Shown one piece after another: positions 7,538-14,816 of a stretch of 17,659 nucleotides of DNA. This DNA is from a bacterium UBA2219. Lineage in GTDB: Bacteria; Desulfobacterota; Deferrimicrobia; Deferrimicrobiales; Deferrimicrobiaceae. The stretch spans positions 1 through 17,659 of the forward strand of contig DCUH01000003.1 in the NCBI GenBank assembly GCA_002327765.1, in the 5' to 3' direction. The translations under genes were made by a program, and so were the position numbers. Below the pieces are notes generated by a model. It made no database searches. It was not told the origin of the DNA and was given only the letters and a program-made list of their open reading frames with translations. Each line of letters opens with the position of its first letter. Within the stretch, counting starts at the first letter, position 1.

Positions 7538-7744
7538 ATGTTCGGTCTTGGCATGACGGAAATACTGGTGGTTTGCGGCATCGGGTTCATGTTGTTCGGT
7601 GCGAAGAAGCTGCCGGATGTCGGCAGCTCGGTCGGCAGGGCGATATCGAATTTCCGAAAAGCCGCCGAGGGGAAGGACCCGGTGGAATCTGAGGCAAGGA
7701 AAGAGGTTCCCGCACTCGAGGCGCCGGGAAAGGAAACCGCATAG
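7538..7744 (+). CDS. tatA: TatA/E-type twin-arginine translocase subunit
   Basis: This 68-residue protein has the TatA plan. A short N-terminal helix (TEILVVCGIGFMLFG) is followed by the hinge FGAKKLPDVGSSVG, an amphipathic helix with AISNFRKAA, and a charged tail. AAGGAG lies upstream at 7524-7529. TatA forms the pore that lets folded twin-arginine proteins cross the inner membrane, working with TatC. No tatB or tatC is visible, so this is probably an extra copy. It closes an operon that encodes a Tat-signal flavoprotein, and a second Tat-signal flavoprotein lies downstream at 11350, so a dedicated export supply is likely. A TatB role cannot be excluded, but the protein is short for TatB. 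Confidence 0.92.
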   Translation: MFGLGMTEILVVCGIGFMLFGAKKLPDVGSSVGRAISNFRKAAEGKDPVESEARKEVPALEAPGKETA

Positions 7745-7758
7745 AATCGTGTGTTCCG

Positions 7759-7785
7759 GGGTCCCCCGGGAAGACCGGGGGATCC
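7759..7785 (+). terminator. probable terminator hairpin after tatA
   Basis: The perfect core TCCCCCGG (7762-7769) pairs with CCGGGGGA (7775-7782) and extends to 11 bp with one G-T pair, with a 5-base loop. Only a short T-run (CTTT) follows, so termination may be incomplete. It sits 15 bases after the tatA stop and before a gene of unrelated function. Confidence 0.6.
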
Positions 7786-7809
7786 GCTTTCCATGTAAAA
7801 TAAAAAGGG

Positions 7810-8349
7810 ATGAGCAGGTACCTTCCCCTTGCGATAGCGGCGGCCCTTGTTCTATTCGCCGCGCCCGTCTCCCGGGCGGCGGATCCGCCGCCGGTCTACT
7901 CGAAAGTCGGCCCGTTCGACCTCCTCGGCGGCAGCCGGAACTACCTCGACGTCGGTTATGGGATCTTCGAGCTTACCAACAAGCGCGGGAAACGCACGCA
8001 GGCCGGAAGGATCGAGCTCCGGGGGGGGAGGAAATACGCGTTCCTCGGGCCCGCCGTCGGCCTTCTCGGGAACGACGACGGGGGTCGCTTCGGATACCTG
8101 GGGGTCTATGCCGACCTCGCCTGGAGGGGGATCGTTCTCACGCCGCAGCTGGCCGTCGGCATTTATCGCAAGGGCGACAGCCTCGACATGGGCGGCACGC
8201 TGGAGTTCAGGGAGTCCCTGGAAGTCTCCTGCCCGTTGGGGAAGCGTTGGCGCGCGGGGATCTCCTTCGGCCACATCTCGAACGGGAATATCCACAAGGG
8301 CAACCCGGGCCAGGAGGATCTCCTGCTGACGATCGCCGCCGGGTTTTAG
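7810..8349 (+). CDS. PagL-like lipid A 3-O-deacylase (acyloxyacyl hydrolase)
   Basis: This 179-residue outer-membrane protein probably removes the 3-O-linked acyl chain of lipid A. A Sec signal peptide covers about residues 1-23 (AAALVLFAAPVSRA, cleaved before ADPPP). The mature part has alternating beta-strand character with many Gly and aromatic residues, ending in Phe as beta-barrels do. The PagL catalytic signature is present: HISN gives His155 and Ser157, and Glu169 follows 14 residues after the His, the same spacing as the PagL His-Ser-Glu triad. The start at 7810 fits the signal peptide, but its ribosome site (AAGGG directly against the ATG) is poor. It follows a likely terminator, so it may not belong to the upstream operon, and I see no functional link to its neighbours. 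Confidence 0.8.
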   Translation: MSRYLPLAIAAALVLFAAPVSRAADPPPVYSKVGPFDLLGGSRNYLDVGYGIFELTNKRGKRTQAGRIELRGGRKYAFLGPAVGLLGNDDGGRFGYLGVYADLAWRGIVLTPQLAVGIYRKGDSLDMGGTLEFRESLEVSCPLGKRWRAGISFGHISNGNIHKGNPGQEDLLLTIAAGF

Positions 8350-8379
8350 GATGCGACCCACCCAAGCTTCCGCCCGGAT

Positions 8380-8408
8380 TTGACAGCGGTAGCCCATTTC
8401 CCTATACT
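8380..8408 (+). promoter_or_regulatory. sigma-70 promoter of the PAS-LuxR gene
   Basis: A perfect -35 box TTGACA (8380-8385) is followed, after exactly 17 bases, by TATACT (8403-8408), one base from the -10 consensus. Transcription would start near 8415, about 22-40 bases before the candidate starts at 8437 and 8455. This is the best housekeeping promoter in the window. Confidence 0.8.
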
Positions 8409-8436
8409 CGCCCCGGAAATACCCGATTTCTAACCG

Positions 8437-9738
8437 ATGGGACCCGGATCGCAGATGAGCGCCTCCGATCTGATGATTTCAATAAAAAATTCTCACGACA
8501 GGATTTTCGGGAAGTGGAGATTTGGACTGCAGGGCATAAAACATTTAGCGAACCATCCTAACGACAGGAAATATTTTGATCTGATTTTTCGCTGCATGAC
8601 GCCAATGACGGAATTTCCAGATAATTATTTGAATTGGCGTGATCATCTATCAGAAAAAGGCATTATTCCTAGCGATGACATTATAAATAAATTAAGTATC
8701 GATAAATTTAAAGGCATCACGCCTGAATATTTTATTATTTCTTGCAAAATGCTTGTCCAATGCATCGAGAATGAAATTGCGGAAATCGAAACGAGCGAAA
8801 AGGAAAAGTCCGAAGCGACAAGGAAACTGAGAAGCGCAGCCGATCTACTGGTAATCGCGGCGGTTTCCGAATGGGCCAGGGCGGCGGAAACGGGAAAGAA
8901 CGGCGGGTTGCTCGAAAAATCGTCGGATGAGGAGACTTCCGAAAAGATATTTTCCGCCGTTTTCGAATCCGTCGGCGAAGGGATCCTGCTGATCGACAAG
9001 GATATGGAAATCGTCAAGGCGAACCGGAGGGCCTGTGAAATCTACGGGCTGATGGTGCAGAACCTGATCGGCGCGAAAGTCAGCTCCTTGACGGATGAAC
9101 CCGGCGCGCATATTCTTACGGAATTTTTCTCCACGCTGATCGAGGGCCAGAGGAAGAGCGCGGAAGTCACGGGCGTTTACGTGGACGGCAAGACATTCCC
9201 GGCCACGCTGACGGTGACCCGGAGCGATATGGACGGGGAAAAATACTGGCAGATCATCGTGCGGGACGACACGGATCGGAAAAACATGGAGAAGCAGCTG
9301 CGCGAGGAAAAGCAGATTATCGAAGAGATGAACCTGACGCTGAAGAACGTGTTGCACAGCATCGAGCGGGACAAGAAGGAATTCGAAAACCGGGTGGCGT
9401 CGAAAATCAGGACGACGTTGCTGCCGAGCATAGCGAAAATTTCGAAAACGACGAGCGATGGCACGAGAAAGGTCTATCTTTCGCTTCTGGAGCAGCAGCT
9501 ATTATCCCTTACGGAAGGGTTCGAAAGGGAGCTGGACGGCGGCTTGCTGAAACTCTCGAAAACGGAAATCGAGATCTGTCGTCTCATACAGGCCGGAAAT
9601 TCGAGCAAGGAAATCTGCGAGGCCTTGAAGCTTTCGTTCGATACGGTCCAGACCCATCGCAGGAATATCCGGAAAAAGCTCGATCTGAACGGCAGGAAGC
9701 TGAACCTGCATGCATATCTTCTGAACCGGATGCTGTGA
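8437..9738 (+). CDS. PAS-domain LuxR-type transcriptional regulator
   Basis: This 433-residue protein is probably a soluble one-component sensor-regulator. Residues 1-130 are of unknown family. A PAS domain spans about 168-285 (VFESVGEGILLIDKDMEIVKAN and onward, ending WQIIVRDDTDRK). A coiled-coil linker follows to about 335. The C-terminal LuxR/GerE helix-turn-helix covers about 370-433 (LSKTEIEICRLIQAGNSSKEI, then VQTHRRNIRKKL). This PAS, coiled-coil and LuxR layout is common in Desulfobacterota. Start codons at 8437, 8455 and 8473 are in frame and none has a good ribosome site, so the exact start is uncertain. Bases from about 8560 to 8760 are much richer in A and T than the flanks, which suggests a different origin for the N-terminal domain. 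It lies 33-42 bases before a flavoprotein gene that it probably controls. Confidence 0.88.
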   Translation: MGPGSQMSASDLMISIKNSHDRIFGKWRFGLQGIKHLANHPNDRKYFDLIFRCMTPMTEFPDNYLNWRDHLSEKGIIPSDDIINKLSIDKFKGITPEYFIISCKMLVQCIENEIAEIETSEKEKSEATRKLRSAADLLVIAAVSEWARAAETGKNGGLLEKSSDEETSEKIFSAVFESVGEGILLIDKDMEIVKANRRACEIYGLMVQNLIGAKVSSLTDEPGAHILTEFFSTLIEGQRKSAEVTGVYVDGKTFPATLTVTRSDMDGEKYWQIIVRDDTDRKNMEKQLREEKQIIEEMNLTLKNVLHSIERDKKEFENRVASKIRTTLLPSIAKISKTTSDGTRKVYLSLLEQQLLSLTEGFERELDGGLLKLSKTEIEICRLIQAGNSSKEICEALKLSFDTVQTHRRNIRKKLDLNGRKLNLHAYLLNRML

Positions 9739-9748
9739 CGGCATCCGG
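9726..9748 (+). other. small hairpin across the regulator stop codon
   Basis: CCGGATGC (9726-9733) is the inverse complement of GCATCCGG (9741-9748), with the TGA stop in the loop. No T-run follows. It might moderate read-through into the next gene or be chance. Confidence 0.35.
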
Positions 9749-9771
9749 CTTCGGGCGGAAAGAAGGAAGCG

Positions 9772-11202
9772 GTGCGGACCATGTGGGATGAGGAATTTGA
9801 AGTCGTAATCATCGGCTCCGGTTTTGCCGGCCTTGCCGCGGCGATCGAGGCCCGCAAATACTGCGATAAGGTCGTCGTTTTTGAAAAGATGCCGGTGCCG
9901 GGAGGCAACTCCTCGATTTGCGGAGGCATCTTCTCGGCCGCGGGCACTCCATTGCAGGCCGAAAACGGGATCGAGGACTCGCCGGCGTTGATGCTCGCGG
10001 ACATGCTTGCCTCCGGGCAGAGATTCAATTACCCGGAACTTGCCCGCATGGTCGCAGAAAGATCGACGGAAACGCTTCTGTGGACCATCGAGGAGCTCGA
10101 CGTGAAATACCAGCCCTCCTTGAGCTGGGTGGGCGGGCATTCCGTCCCGCGGTCGTACAACACGTGGAACGCGTCCGGCTCAGGGATAGTAAAGCCGATG
10201 CTGGCGAAGTGCAGGGAGCTGAACATCCCCGTCCGGCTCAAATCCTGCCTTGCGAATTTCGTCGACGACGGAAACAACGCCATCGAGGGAGTCGAGATCC
10301 GGGAGGAATATATTTTCCCGAAAAGCGAAAGCGGGACGCCCAAAAGGATCCGGGCGACCAGGGCCGTCGTTCTCGCTTCCGGGGGGTTCAGCCAGGACAA
10401 GGAGTTCCGGGCCATACAGAACCCCAGGCTGACCGAGGACATCGAAAGCACGAACCACCAGGGCGCCACCGCAGAAAGCCTCATCTCGGCCATCCGGGCC
10501 GGGGCCACTCCCGTGCAGCTCTCGAACATCCAGCTCGGCCCCTGGGCGTCGCGCGACGAGGAAGGTTTCGGGGTCGGCTCCCTGTTTTCGATGCTGGCGG
10601 GATTTCCGTATGGAATCATCATCGACGTGAGCACCGGCAACCGCTTCGTCAACGAGCAGTCGGACCGCAAGCTCCTGGTCGACTCCATGCTGAACCTGGG
10701 GACGGAATCCATCGCCATCGTCGATCAGAAAGGCGTGGCCTACGCCACGACGCTGGATCAATGCCTGAAGCGGGGGGTCGTAAGGAAATTCGATTCGATC
10801 GAGGAACTGGCCGCCTCGAACCACGTTCCCCTCATGCCTCTGGTGAACACCATCAAATCCTATAATTCGTCCATCGAAAAAGGGGAAGACCGGTTCGGGA
10901 AGTGGATCCACAAAGGGCTCGAACCGATCCAGTACCCTCCCTATTACTCCATCCGCCTGCTTCCGAAGATCCACCATTGCATGGGCGGCATCCGGATCAA
11001 CACCCTGGCGCAGGTCATCGGGATCGACACCCGTCGACCGATCGGGCGCTTCTACGCCGCCGGGGAGATCACGGGCGGGATCCACGGCGCCAGCCGGTTG
11101 GGGGGCAACGCCGTTCCGGAATGCATCCTCTTCGGGCGGATCGCCGGAGCGAACGCGGCCCGGGAACCGCTGCGTTCCGGCCACCCGCTTTCGCAGGAAT
11201 AG
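9772..11202 (+). CDS. cytoplasmic fumarate-reductase-type flavoprotein, probable enoate reductase
   Basis: This FAD flavoprotein has 476 residues from the GTG at 9772, or 473 from the ATG at 9781; the AAGGAAG upstream does not settle which is used. It has no signal peptide: the Rossmann motif VIIGSGFAGLAAA starts only about 10 residues in, so the protein stays in the cytoplasm, unlike the three other flavoproteins here. Counting from the ATG, it keeps the catalytic set: Arg296 (NEQSDRK, the proton donor position), His398-His399 (IHHCMGG) and Arg439 (HGASRLGGN). At the position of the fumarate-binding His in flavocytochrome c3 (QxHPT) it has Gly (IQLGPW), which argues against fumarate. An electron donor is not obvious, as no cytochrome or NADH-linked domain adjoins it. 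It is downstream of, and probably controlled by, the PAS-LuxR gene. Confidence 0.9.
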   Translation: MRTMWDEEFEVVIIGSGFAGLAAAIEARKYCDKVVVFEKMPVPGGNSSICGGIFSAAGTPLQAENGIEDSPALMLADMLASGQRFNYPELARMVAERSTETLLWTIEELDVKYQPSLSWVGGHSVPRSYNTWNASGSGIVKPMLAKCRELNIPVRLKSCLANFVDDGNNAIEGVEIREEYIFPKSESGTPKRIRATRAVVLASGGFSQDKEFRAIQNPRLTEDIESTNHQGATAESLISAIRAGATPVQLSNIQLGPWASRDEEGFGVGSLFSMLAGFPYGIIIDVSTGNRFVNEQSDRKLLVDSMLNLGTESIAIVDQKGVAYATTLDQCLKRGVVRKFDSIEELAASNHVPLMPLVNTIKSYNSSIEKGEDRFGKWIHKGLEPIQYPPYYSIRLLPKIHHCMGGIRINTLAQVIGIDTRRPIGRFYAAGEITGGIHGASRLGGNAVPECILFGRIAGANAAREPLRSGHPLSQE

Positions 11203-11215
11203 ACCCGTCGGTCGC

Positions 11216-11243
11216 TTATCGGGTATATATTTATACCCGATAA
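11216..11243. promoter_or_regulatory. 12-bp-arm palindrome, operator or terminator
   Basis: TTATCGGGTATA (11216-11227) is the perfect inverse complement of TATACCCGATAA (11232-11243), with a 4-base TATT centre. It lies 13 bases after one flavoprotein gene and 106 before the next. A further half-site TATACCC occurs at 11254-11260, 22 bases (two helical turns) after the same sequence at 11232-11238. The AT core and repeated half-site favour a protein-binding operator. A terminator is the alternative, though the T-run after it (TTTT at 11251-11254) is short and displaced. Confidence 0.6.
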
Positions 11244-11349
11244 ATGCCCCTTTTATACCCCTTCAGCCGTTTTTTGGTTGGTGATAGTCGTATACATGCG
11301 GGAAAGAGGTATTTTTCGAGTATTCAACCTCGGGCTGAAAGGAGATCCG

Positions 11350-12918
11350 ATGAAAGGGAATGACCAGGATGAGGTGAAAGCGGGCAATGCGGGCGGAAAC
11401 GTGGGCCGTCGTTCCTTCCTGAAAGGCGCGCTTGCCGTCGGCGCCGTGGCGACGGGCGGCTTCGCCCTGAACATGGCGGTGCCGGGTCTGGCGGAGGCGG
11501 CGAAGCGTCCGCTTCCGAAGAAGTGGGACGAGACGATCGACGTGGTGGTGATCGGCTCGGGGTTCGCGGGCTGGTCCGCGGCGGCGCAGGCGGCGATCGG
11601 CGGGGCGAAGGCGGTGGTCATCGAGAAGATGCCGACCTACGGCGGCAACTCGATCATCAACGGCGGGGTGTACGCCTCCTACGACGACAAGTTCCACTAT
11701 CGGCAGAAGATGGGGTTGGGCGACGACAGCCCCGAGCTGCACATGCAGGACACCTTGAAGGGCGGCGACTTCTTCAGCATCCCGGCGCTGGCCAAGGTGC
11801 TGGCGGAGGGCGCAACGGACGGGTTGAACTGGATGATCGACGACGGCGGCGCGGTGATCCGTCCCACGGTGGTTCGGGCGGGCGGACACTCGGCGTACCG
11901 GACGCACGCGGCGGGCATCGGGAAGGTGTATGTAGACGCGCTGAAGCGGATTGCGGAGAAGAACGGCGCCCAGATCCGCCTGAACACGGCGGTGACCTGG
12001 ATCTGGCGTGCGGACGCCGACCCGAAGAGCCCGGTGCTGGGGGTGGAAGTCAAATCGGGCCGGAAGATCTCCAACATCAAGGTCGGCAAGGGGCTGATCC
12101 TGGCCTCGGGCGGTTTTAGCCGCGACGTGAAGATGCGCGGCGACCATTATCCGTTCCTGTCCGGGGAGAACTGGAACTGCACTAACCACCCGGGGGCGAC
12201 GGGCGAGATGATCCGGTTCGCGCAGTCGGTGGGGGCAGACACGCTGCAGATGAACTACATCCAGCTCTATCCGTACGCGGACCCGGAGACGGGGATTCTG
12301 GACACGCCGGCGCTGATCCCGTTCAACGGCCCAGGGAACGGGATCGTCTACGTGACCAAGCAGGGGAAGCGGTTCATCAGCGAGCTGGCGCGTCGCGACC
12401 ACGTCTCCTTCGCGCAGATCGGCCTGGGCCCGCAGGGCAAACCGACCTACACGATCTTCGGCGACGACATGGTGGAGAAGATGGGGTTCACGAAGGGGGA
12501 GATCGAGGCGGGTCTGAAGAAGGGGCGCCTCGTGGTCGGCAATACCATCGCCGAGGTCGCGCAGAAGGCCGGGCTGCCGCAGGACGCGCTGGTGGAGACG
12601 ATCGACAAGCACAACAAGTACCTGGCGGAGGGGAAGGACCCCGAGTTCAACAAGCCGATCACCAAGGCCATGCTGCCGATGACGAAGGGGCCGTTCTACG
12701 CCGTTGCGCAGTGGCCTGCGATCCACCACACGATGGGCGGTCTGCGGATCAACGAGCACGCCCAGGTCATCGACATCTTCGGGGAGGTGATCCCGAAGCT
12801 GTACGCCGCCGGGGAGGTGACCGGCGGGGTCCACGGCACGAACCGTCTGGGGAGCAACGCGATCCCCGACTGCGTCGTCTTCGGCCGCGTCGCCGGCAGG
12901 AACGCGGCGAAGGGCTGA
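11350..12918 (+). CDS. Tat-exported fumarate-reductase-type flavoprotein, catalytic subunit of a split flavocytochrome
   Basis: This 522-residue periplasmic flavoprotein probably reduces the C=C bond of an unsaturated acid. The Tat signal is GRRSFLKG (residues 19-26) followed by a hydrophobic stretch ending AEAAKR. The Rossmann motif VVIGSGFAGWSAA is near residue 62. The catalytic set is complete: Arg349 (LARRDHVS), His459-His460 (IHHTMGG) and Arg499 (HGTNRLGSN). At the fumarate-clamp His position it has Tyr (IQLYPY); as I recall, urocanate reductase also has Tyr there, so an aryl-acrylate-like substrate is possible. The start at 11350 has GGAGA at 11341-11345. The stop overlaps the start of the seven-haem cytochrome gene (TGATG), so the two are very likely made together as a two-subunit reductase like the methacrylate reductase of Geobacter. 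Confidence 0.93.
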   Translation: MKGNDQDEVKAGNAGGNVGRRSFLKGALAVGAVATGGFALNMAVPGLAEAAKRPLPKKWDETIDVVVIGSGFAGWSAAAQAAIGGAKAVVIEKMPTYGGNSIINGGVYASYDDKFHYRQKMGLGDDSPELHMQDTLKGGDFFSIPALAKVLAEGATDGLNWMIDDGGAVIRPTVVRAGGHSAYRTHAAGIGKVYVDALKRIAEKNGAQIRLNTAVTWIWRADADPKSPVLGVEVKSGRKISNIKVGKGLILASGGFSRDVKMRGDHYPFLSGENWNCTNHPGATGEMIRFAQSVGADTLQMNYIQLYPYADPETGILDTPALIPFNGPGNGIVYVTKQGKRFISELARRDHVSFAQIGLGPQGKPTYTIFGDDMVEKMGFTKGEIEAGLKKGRLVVGNTIAEVAQKAGLPQDALVETIDKHNKYLAEGKDPEFNKPITKAMLPMTKGPFYAVAQWPAIHHTMGGLRINEHAQVIDIFGEVIPKLYAAGEVTGGVHGTNRLGSNAIPDCVVFGRVAGRNAAKG

Positions 12919-13643
12919 TGTTCGTCATGAAACGGGTAGTGGTCATCGCAATCGCGGCGGCCGTCCTGTTCTGCCTGCCTCTCCTGACGGCAGGCGGCGG
13001 GACGGCCCTGGCGGCGCCTTCTCCGAAAGGGTCCTGCAAGGGGTGCCACGCCGACTTCGCCTCCGTGCTTCCGAAGGGGCATCCCGCGGTAAAGGGGACG
13101 GGGCTGGCCGCCTGCAGCTCCTGCCACGCGCCGGACCTTGCGGCGAAGAAGCCGGAAAACGCCTACTCCGTCCGGATGCACCGGGCGCACATCCCCCCGA
13201 AGGGGAAGCTGGAATGCACGGCCTGCCACAGCTGGGTGCCCGGAAAAAGCTTCGGTCTGATCGGCCGGAAGGGCTCCTTCGGCAAGCCGGACAAGGAACA
13301 GATGGAGCTGCTCAAAGAGATCTTCGCCTCCTGGGCGAGCTCCGGCTACACCGACAGCCTCCACGCCGAAGCGGGGATCGCCTGCTCCCAGTGCCACGGG
13401 AAAGGGCTTCCGACCTTCGACGACACGGTGGAAAACGCCGGCTGCCTGAAATGCCACGGCCCGATGGAGGAGCTGGCGAAAAAGACGGAGCCGAAGGAGT
13501 TCAAGGACCGCAACCCCCACAAGTCGCACCTGGGGGACATCGCCTGCACGGTCTGCCACAAGGGGCACATGGAATCGAAGGTCTACTGCCTGGACTGCCA
13601 CAAGCAGTTCGGGATGAAGATCCAGGGCGCCGCGAAGAAGTAG
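12918..13643 (+). CDS. periplasmic seven-haem c-type cytochrome, electron donor subunit
   Basis: This 241-residue secreted cytochrome has a Sec signal peptide (MKRVVVIAIAAAVLFCLPLL and on to ALAAP). Seven CXXCH haem sites follow: CKGCH, CSSCH, CTACH, CSQCH, CLKCH, CTVCH and CLDCH. The segment between sites three and four is long, which suggests two haem modules. The ATG at 12918 shares its first base with the stop of the flavoprotein gene (TGATG), with AAGGG just upstream; ATG 12927 is an alternative start that also gives the signal peptide. Translational coupling and a shared periplasmic location imply that it passes electrons to the flavoprotein, the separate-subunit version of flavocytochrome c3. 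A strong terminator follows 31 bases after the stop. Confidence 0.94.
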   Translation: MFVMKRVVVIAIAAAVLFCLPLLTAGGGTALAAPSPKGSCKGCHADFASVLPKGHPAVKGTGLAACSSCHAPDLAAKKPENAYSVRMHRAHIPPKGKLECTACHSWVPGKSFGLIGRKGSFGKPDKEQMELLKEIFASWASSGYTDSLHAEAGIACSQCHGKGLPTFDDTVENAGCLKCHGPMEELAKKTEPKEFKDRNPHKSHLGDIACTVCHKGHMESKVYCLDCHKQFGMKIQGAAKK

Positions 13644-13673
13644 AAGCGCGCGTCGCCCGGGAAAGCTGAGACG

Positions 13674-13706
13674 GGGAAGGGGGGCGGTACCCCCTTCCCT
13701 TTTTTT
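13674..13706 (+). terminator. strong intrinsic terminator
   Basis: GGGAAGGGGG (13674-13683) pairs perfectly with CCCCCTTCCC (13690-13699) around a 6-base loop, and seven Ts follow (13700-13706). It ends the flavoprotein-cytochrome transcript before the convergent LysR gene. Confidence 0.93.
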
Positions 13707-13738
13707 ATCATCCGTTCGAACCCGGTCGGCTTCCCCGT

Positions 13739-14635
13739 TCAAGGCGAAGCCGGGTCGTTTTCCTTCAGGGACTCCAGAAACCGGTGGAGCATGGGATTCC
13801 CGTTCCCGGGCTGCCATGCGGCGACTCGGCAGATCGGCACGATCTCGTCCTTCAATGGCAGGAAAGCCACGTTGGGATGGGGATGGCTGCCGATGTCGCT
13901 CGGGATCAGGCATACTCCCATCCCCGCGCCGATCATGCCCAACATCTCCACGATGCTTGCGGCCTGACTTCTTCCCAGCACCGGCATAAAACCGGCACGT
14001 ACGCAGTTCTTGATGATGTACTGGGTCCGGCCGGGGAATTTTTCCTCGATGTAGGCAAGGAACGTGTCGTGCTCGAGCTCCCGAAGGCAGATGGCATTTT
14101 CCCCGGAAAGGGGGTGGGTCGCAGGCACTGCCGCCTGCAGCGATAGCTTCCTCAATACAAGCATCTCGAATTCGTCCCCCAGCTCGGGAGGGAGATTCGC
14201 GAATATGGCCAGATCGATTTCGCGGCTGCGCAGGGCGGCGATCTGCTCTCCGGGAAGCATGTCCCGGACGATCAGTTCCGCGCCGGGGTGATCCGAGCGG
14301 AATTTTTTGAGCGTATGCCCAAGGAACGTCTTAAGGACTTCCGGAATGAAGCCGACCACCAGTTTCCGCTGCTGCTCGGCGGCATGCTTTACCGACCACA
14401 CCGCATCTTCGCAACAGGAAAGGATCTTGCGGGCGCCTACGAGGAACCGCTCTCCCTGCGGCGTCAGCCGCAGGCCGACCCGGCCGCGATGGAAAAGATC
14501 GACCCCCAGCTCGATTTCCAGCTCCCGGACGACGCGGCTCACCGCGGGCTGGGAAACATTCAGTTTCCTTGCGGCCCCGCTGAAGCTTTGTTCTTCCGAA
14601 GTGATTTTGAAATATATAAGCTGCTGAATTTTCAT
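13739..14635 (-). CDS. LysR-family transcriptional regulator
   Basis: This 298-residue protein has the standard LysR length and plan. The winged helix-turn-helix is at residues 1-60 (SFSGAARKLNVSQPAVSRVV, then LGVDLFHR). The two-lobed effector-binding domain follows from about 90 to the end (VVGFIPEVLKTFLG, DLAIFANLPP). The gene starts close to a promoter region that it shares with the divergent flavoprotein gene at 14817, the classical LysR arrangement, so it probably controls that gene and perhaps the MFS gene, answering to their substrate. Its end converges on the cytochrome gene at 13643. The effector cannot be deduced from sequence. Confidence 0.95.
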   Translation of the reverse strand: MKIQQLIYFKITSEEQSFSGAARKLNVSQPAVSRVVRELEIELGVDLFHRGRVGLRLTPQGERFLVGARKILSCCEDAVWSVKHAAEQQRKLVVGFIPEVLKTFLGHTLKKFRSDHPGAELIVRDMLPGEQIAALRSREIDLAIFANLPPELGDEFEMLVLRKLSLQAAVPATHPLSGENAICLRELEHDTFLAYIEEKFPGRTQYIIKNCVRAGFMPVLGRSQAASIVEMLGMIGAGMGVCLIPSDIGSHPHPNVAFLPLKDEIVPICRVAAWQPGNGNPMLHRFLESLKENDPASP

Positions 14636-14816
14636 GTGATTATATCTATACCGTTTTGGAATGGGGCGTCAAGGAAACTGTTGGTTGAATATAAATTCTG
14701 TCGGCCGGAGAATTTGCCTGGACCGGTGTCCCGCCGGGTACCGAACGTCAATCGACATTCCGGGCGCCTCTGTGGCGACCGTGTGGACGCGTCGTAAAAA
14801 ACGAAAGGAGAAAGGA
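14636..14816. promoter_or_regulatory. divergent LysR/flavoprotein intergenic region
   Basis: This 181-base region should hold the LysR operator and the promoters for both directions. The first 65 bases are AT-rich, with TATAAA at 14690-14695 and a short inverted repeat GAAT/ATTC (14687-14698). I could not find a convincing -35/-10 pair or a clear LysR T-N11-A site. A good ribosome site, AGGAG, is at 14806-14810 for the gene at 14817. Confidence 0.5.

Noticed and set aside
11274..11296. Promoter TTGGTT / TATACA before the Tat-exported flavoprotein
   Set aside because: The spacer is 11 bases; no better -35 box was found at the right distance.
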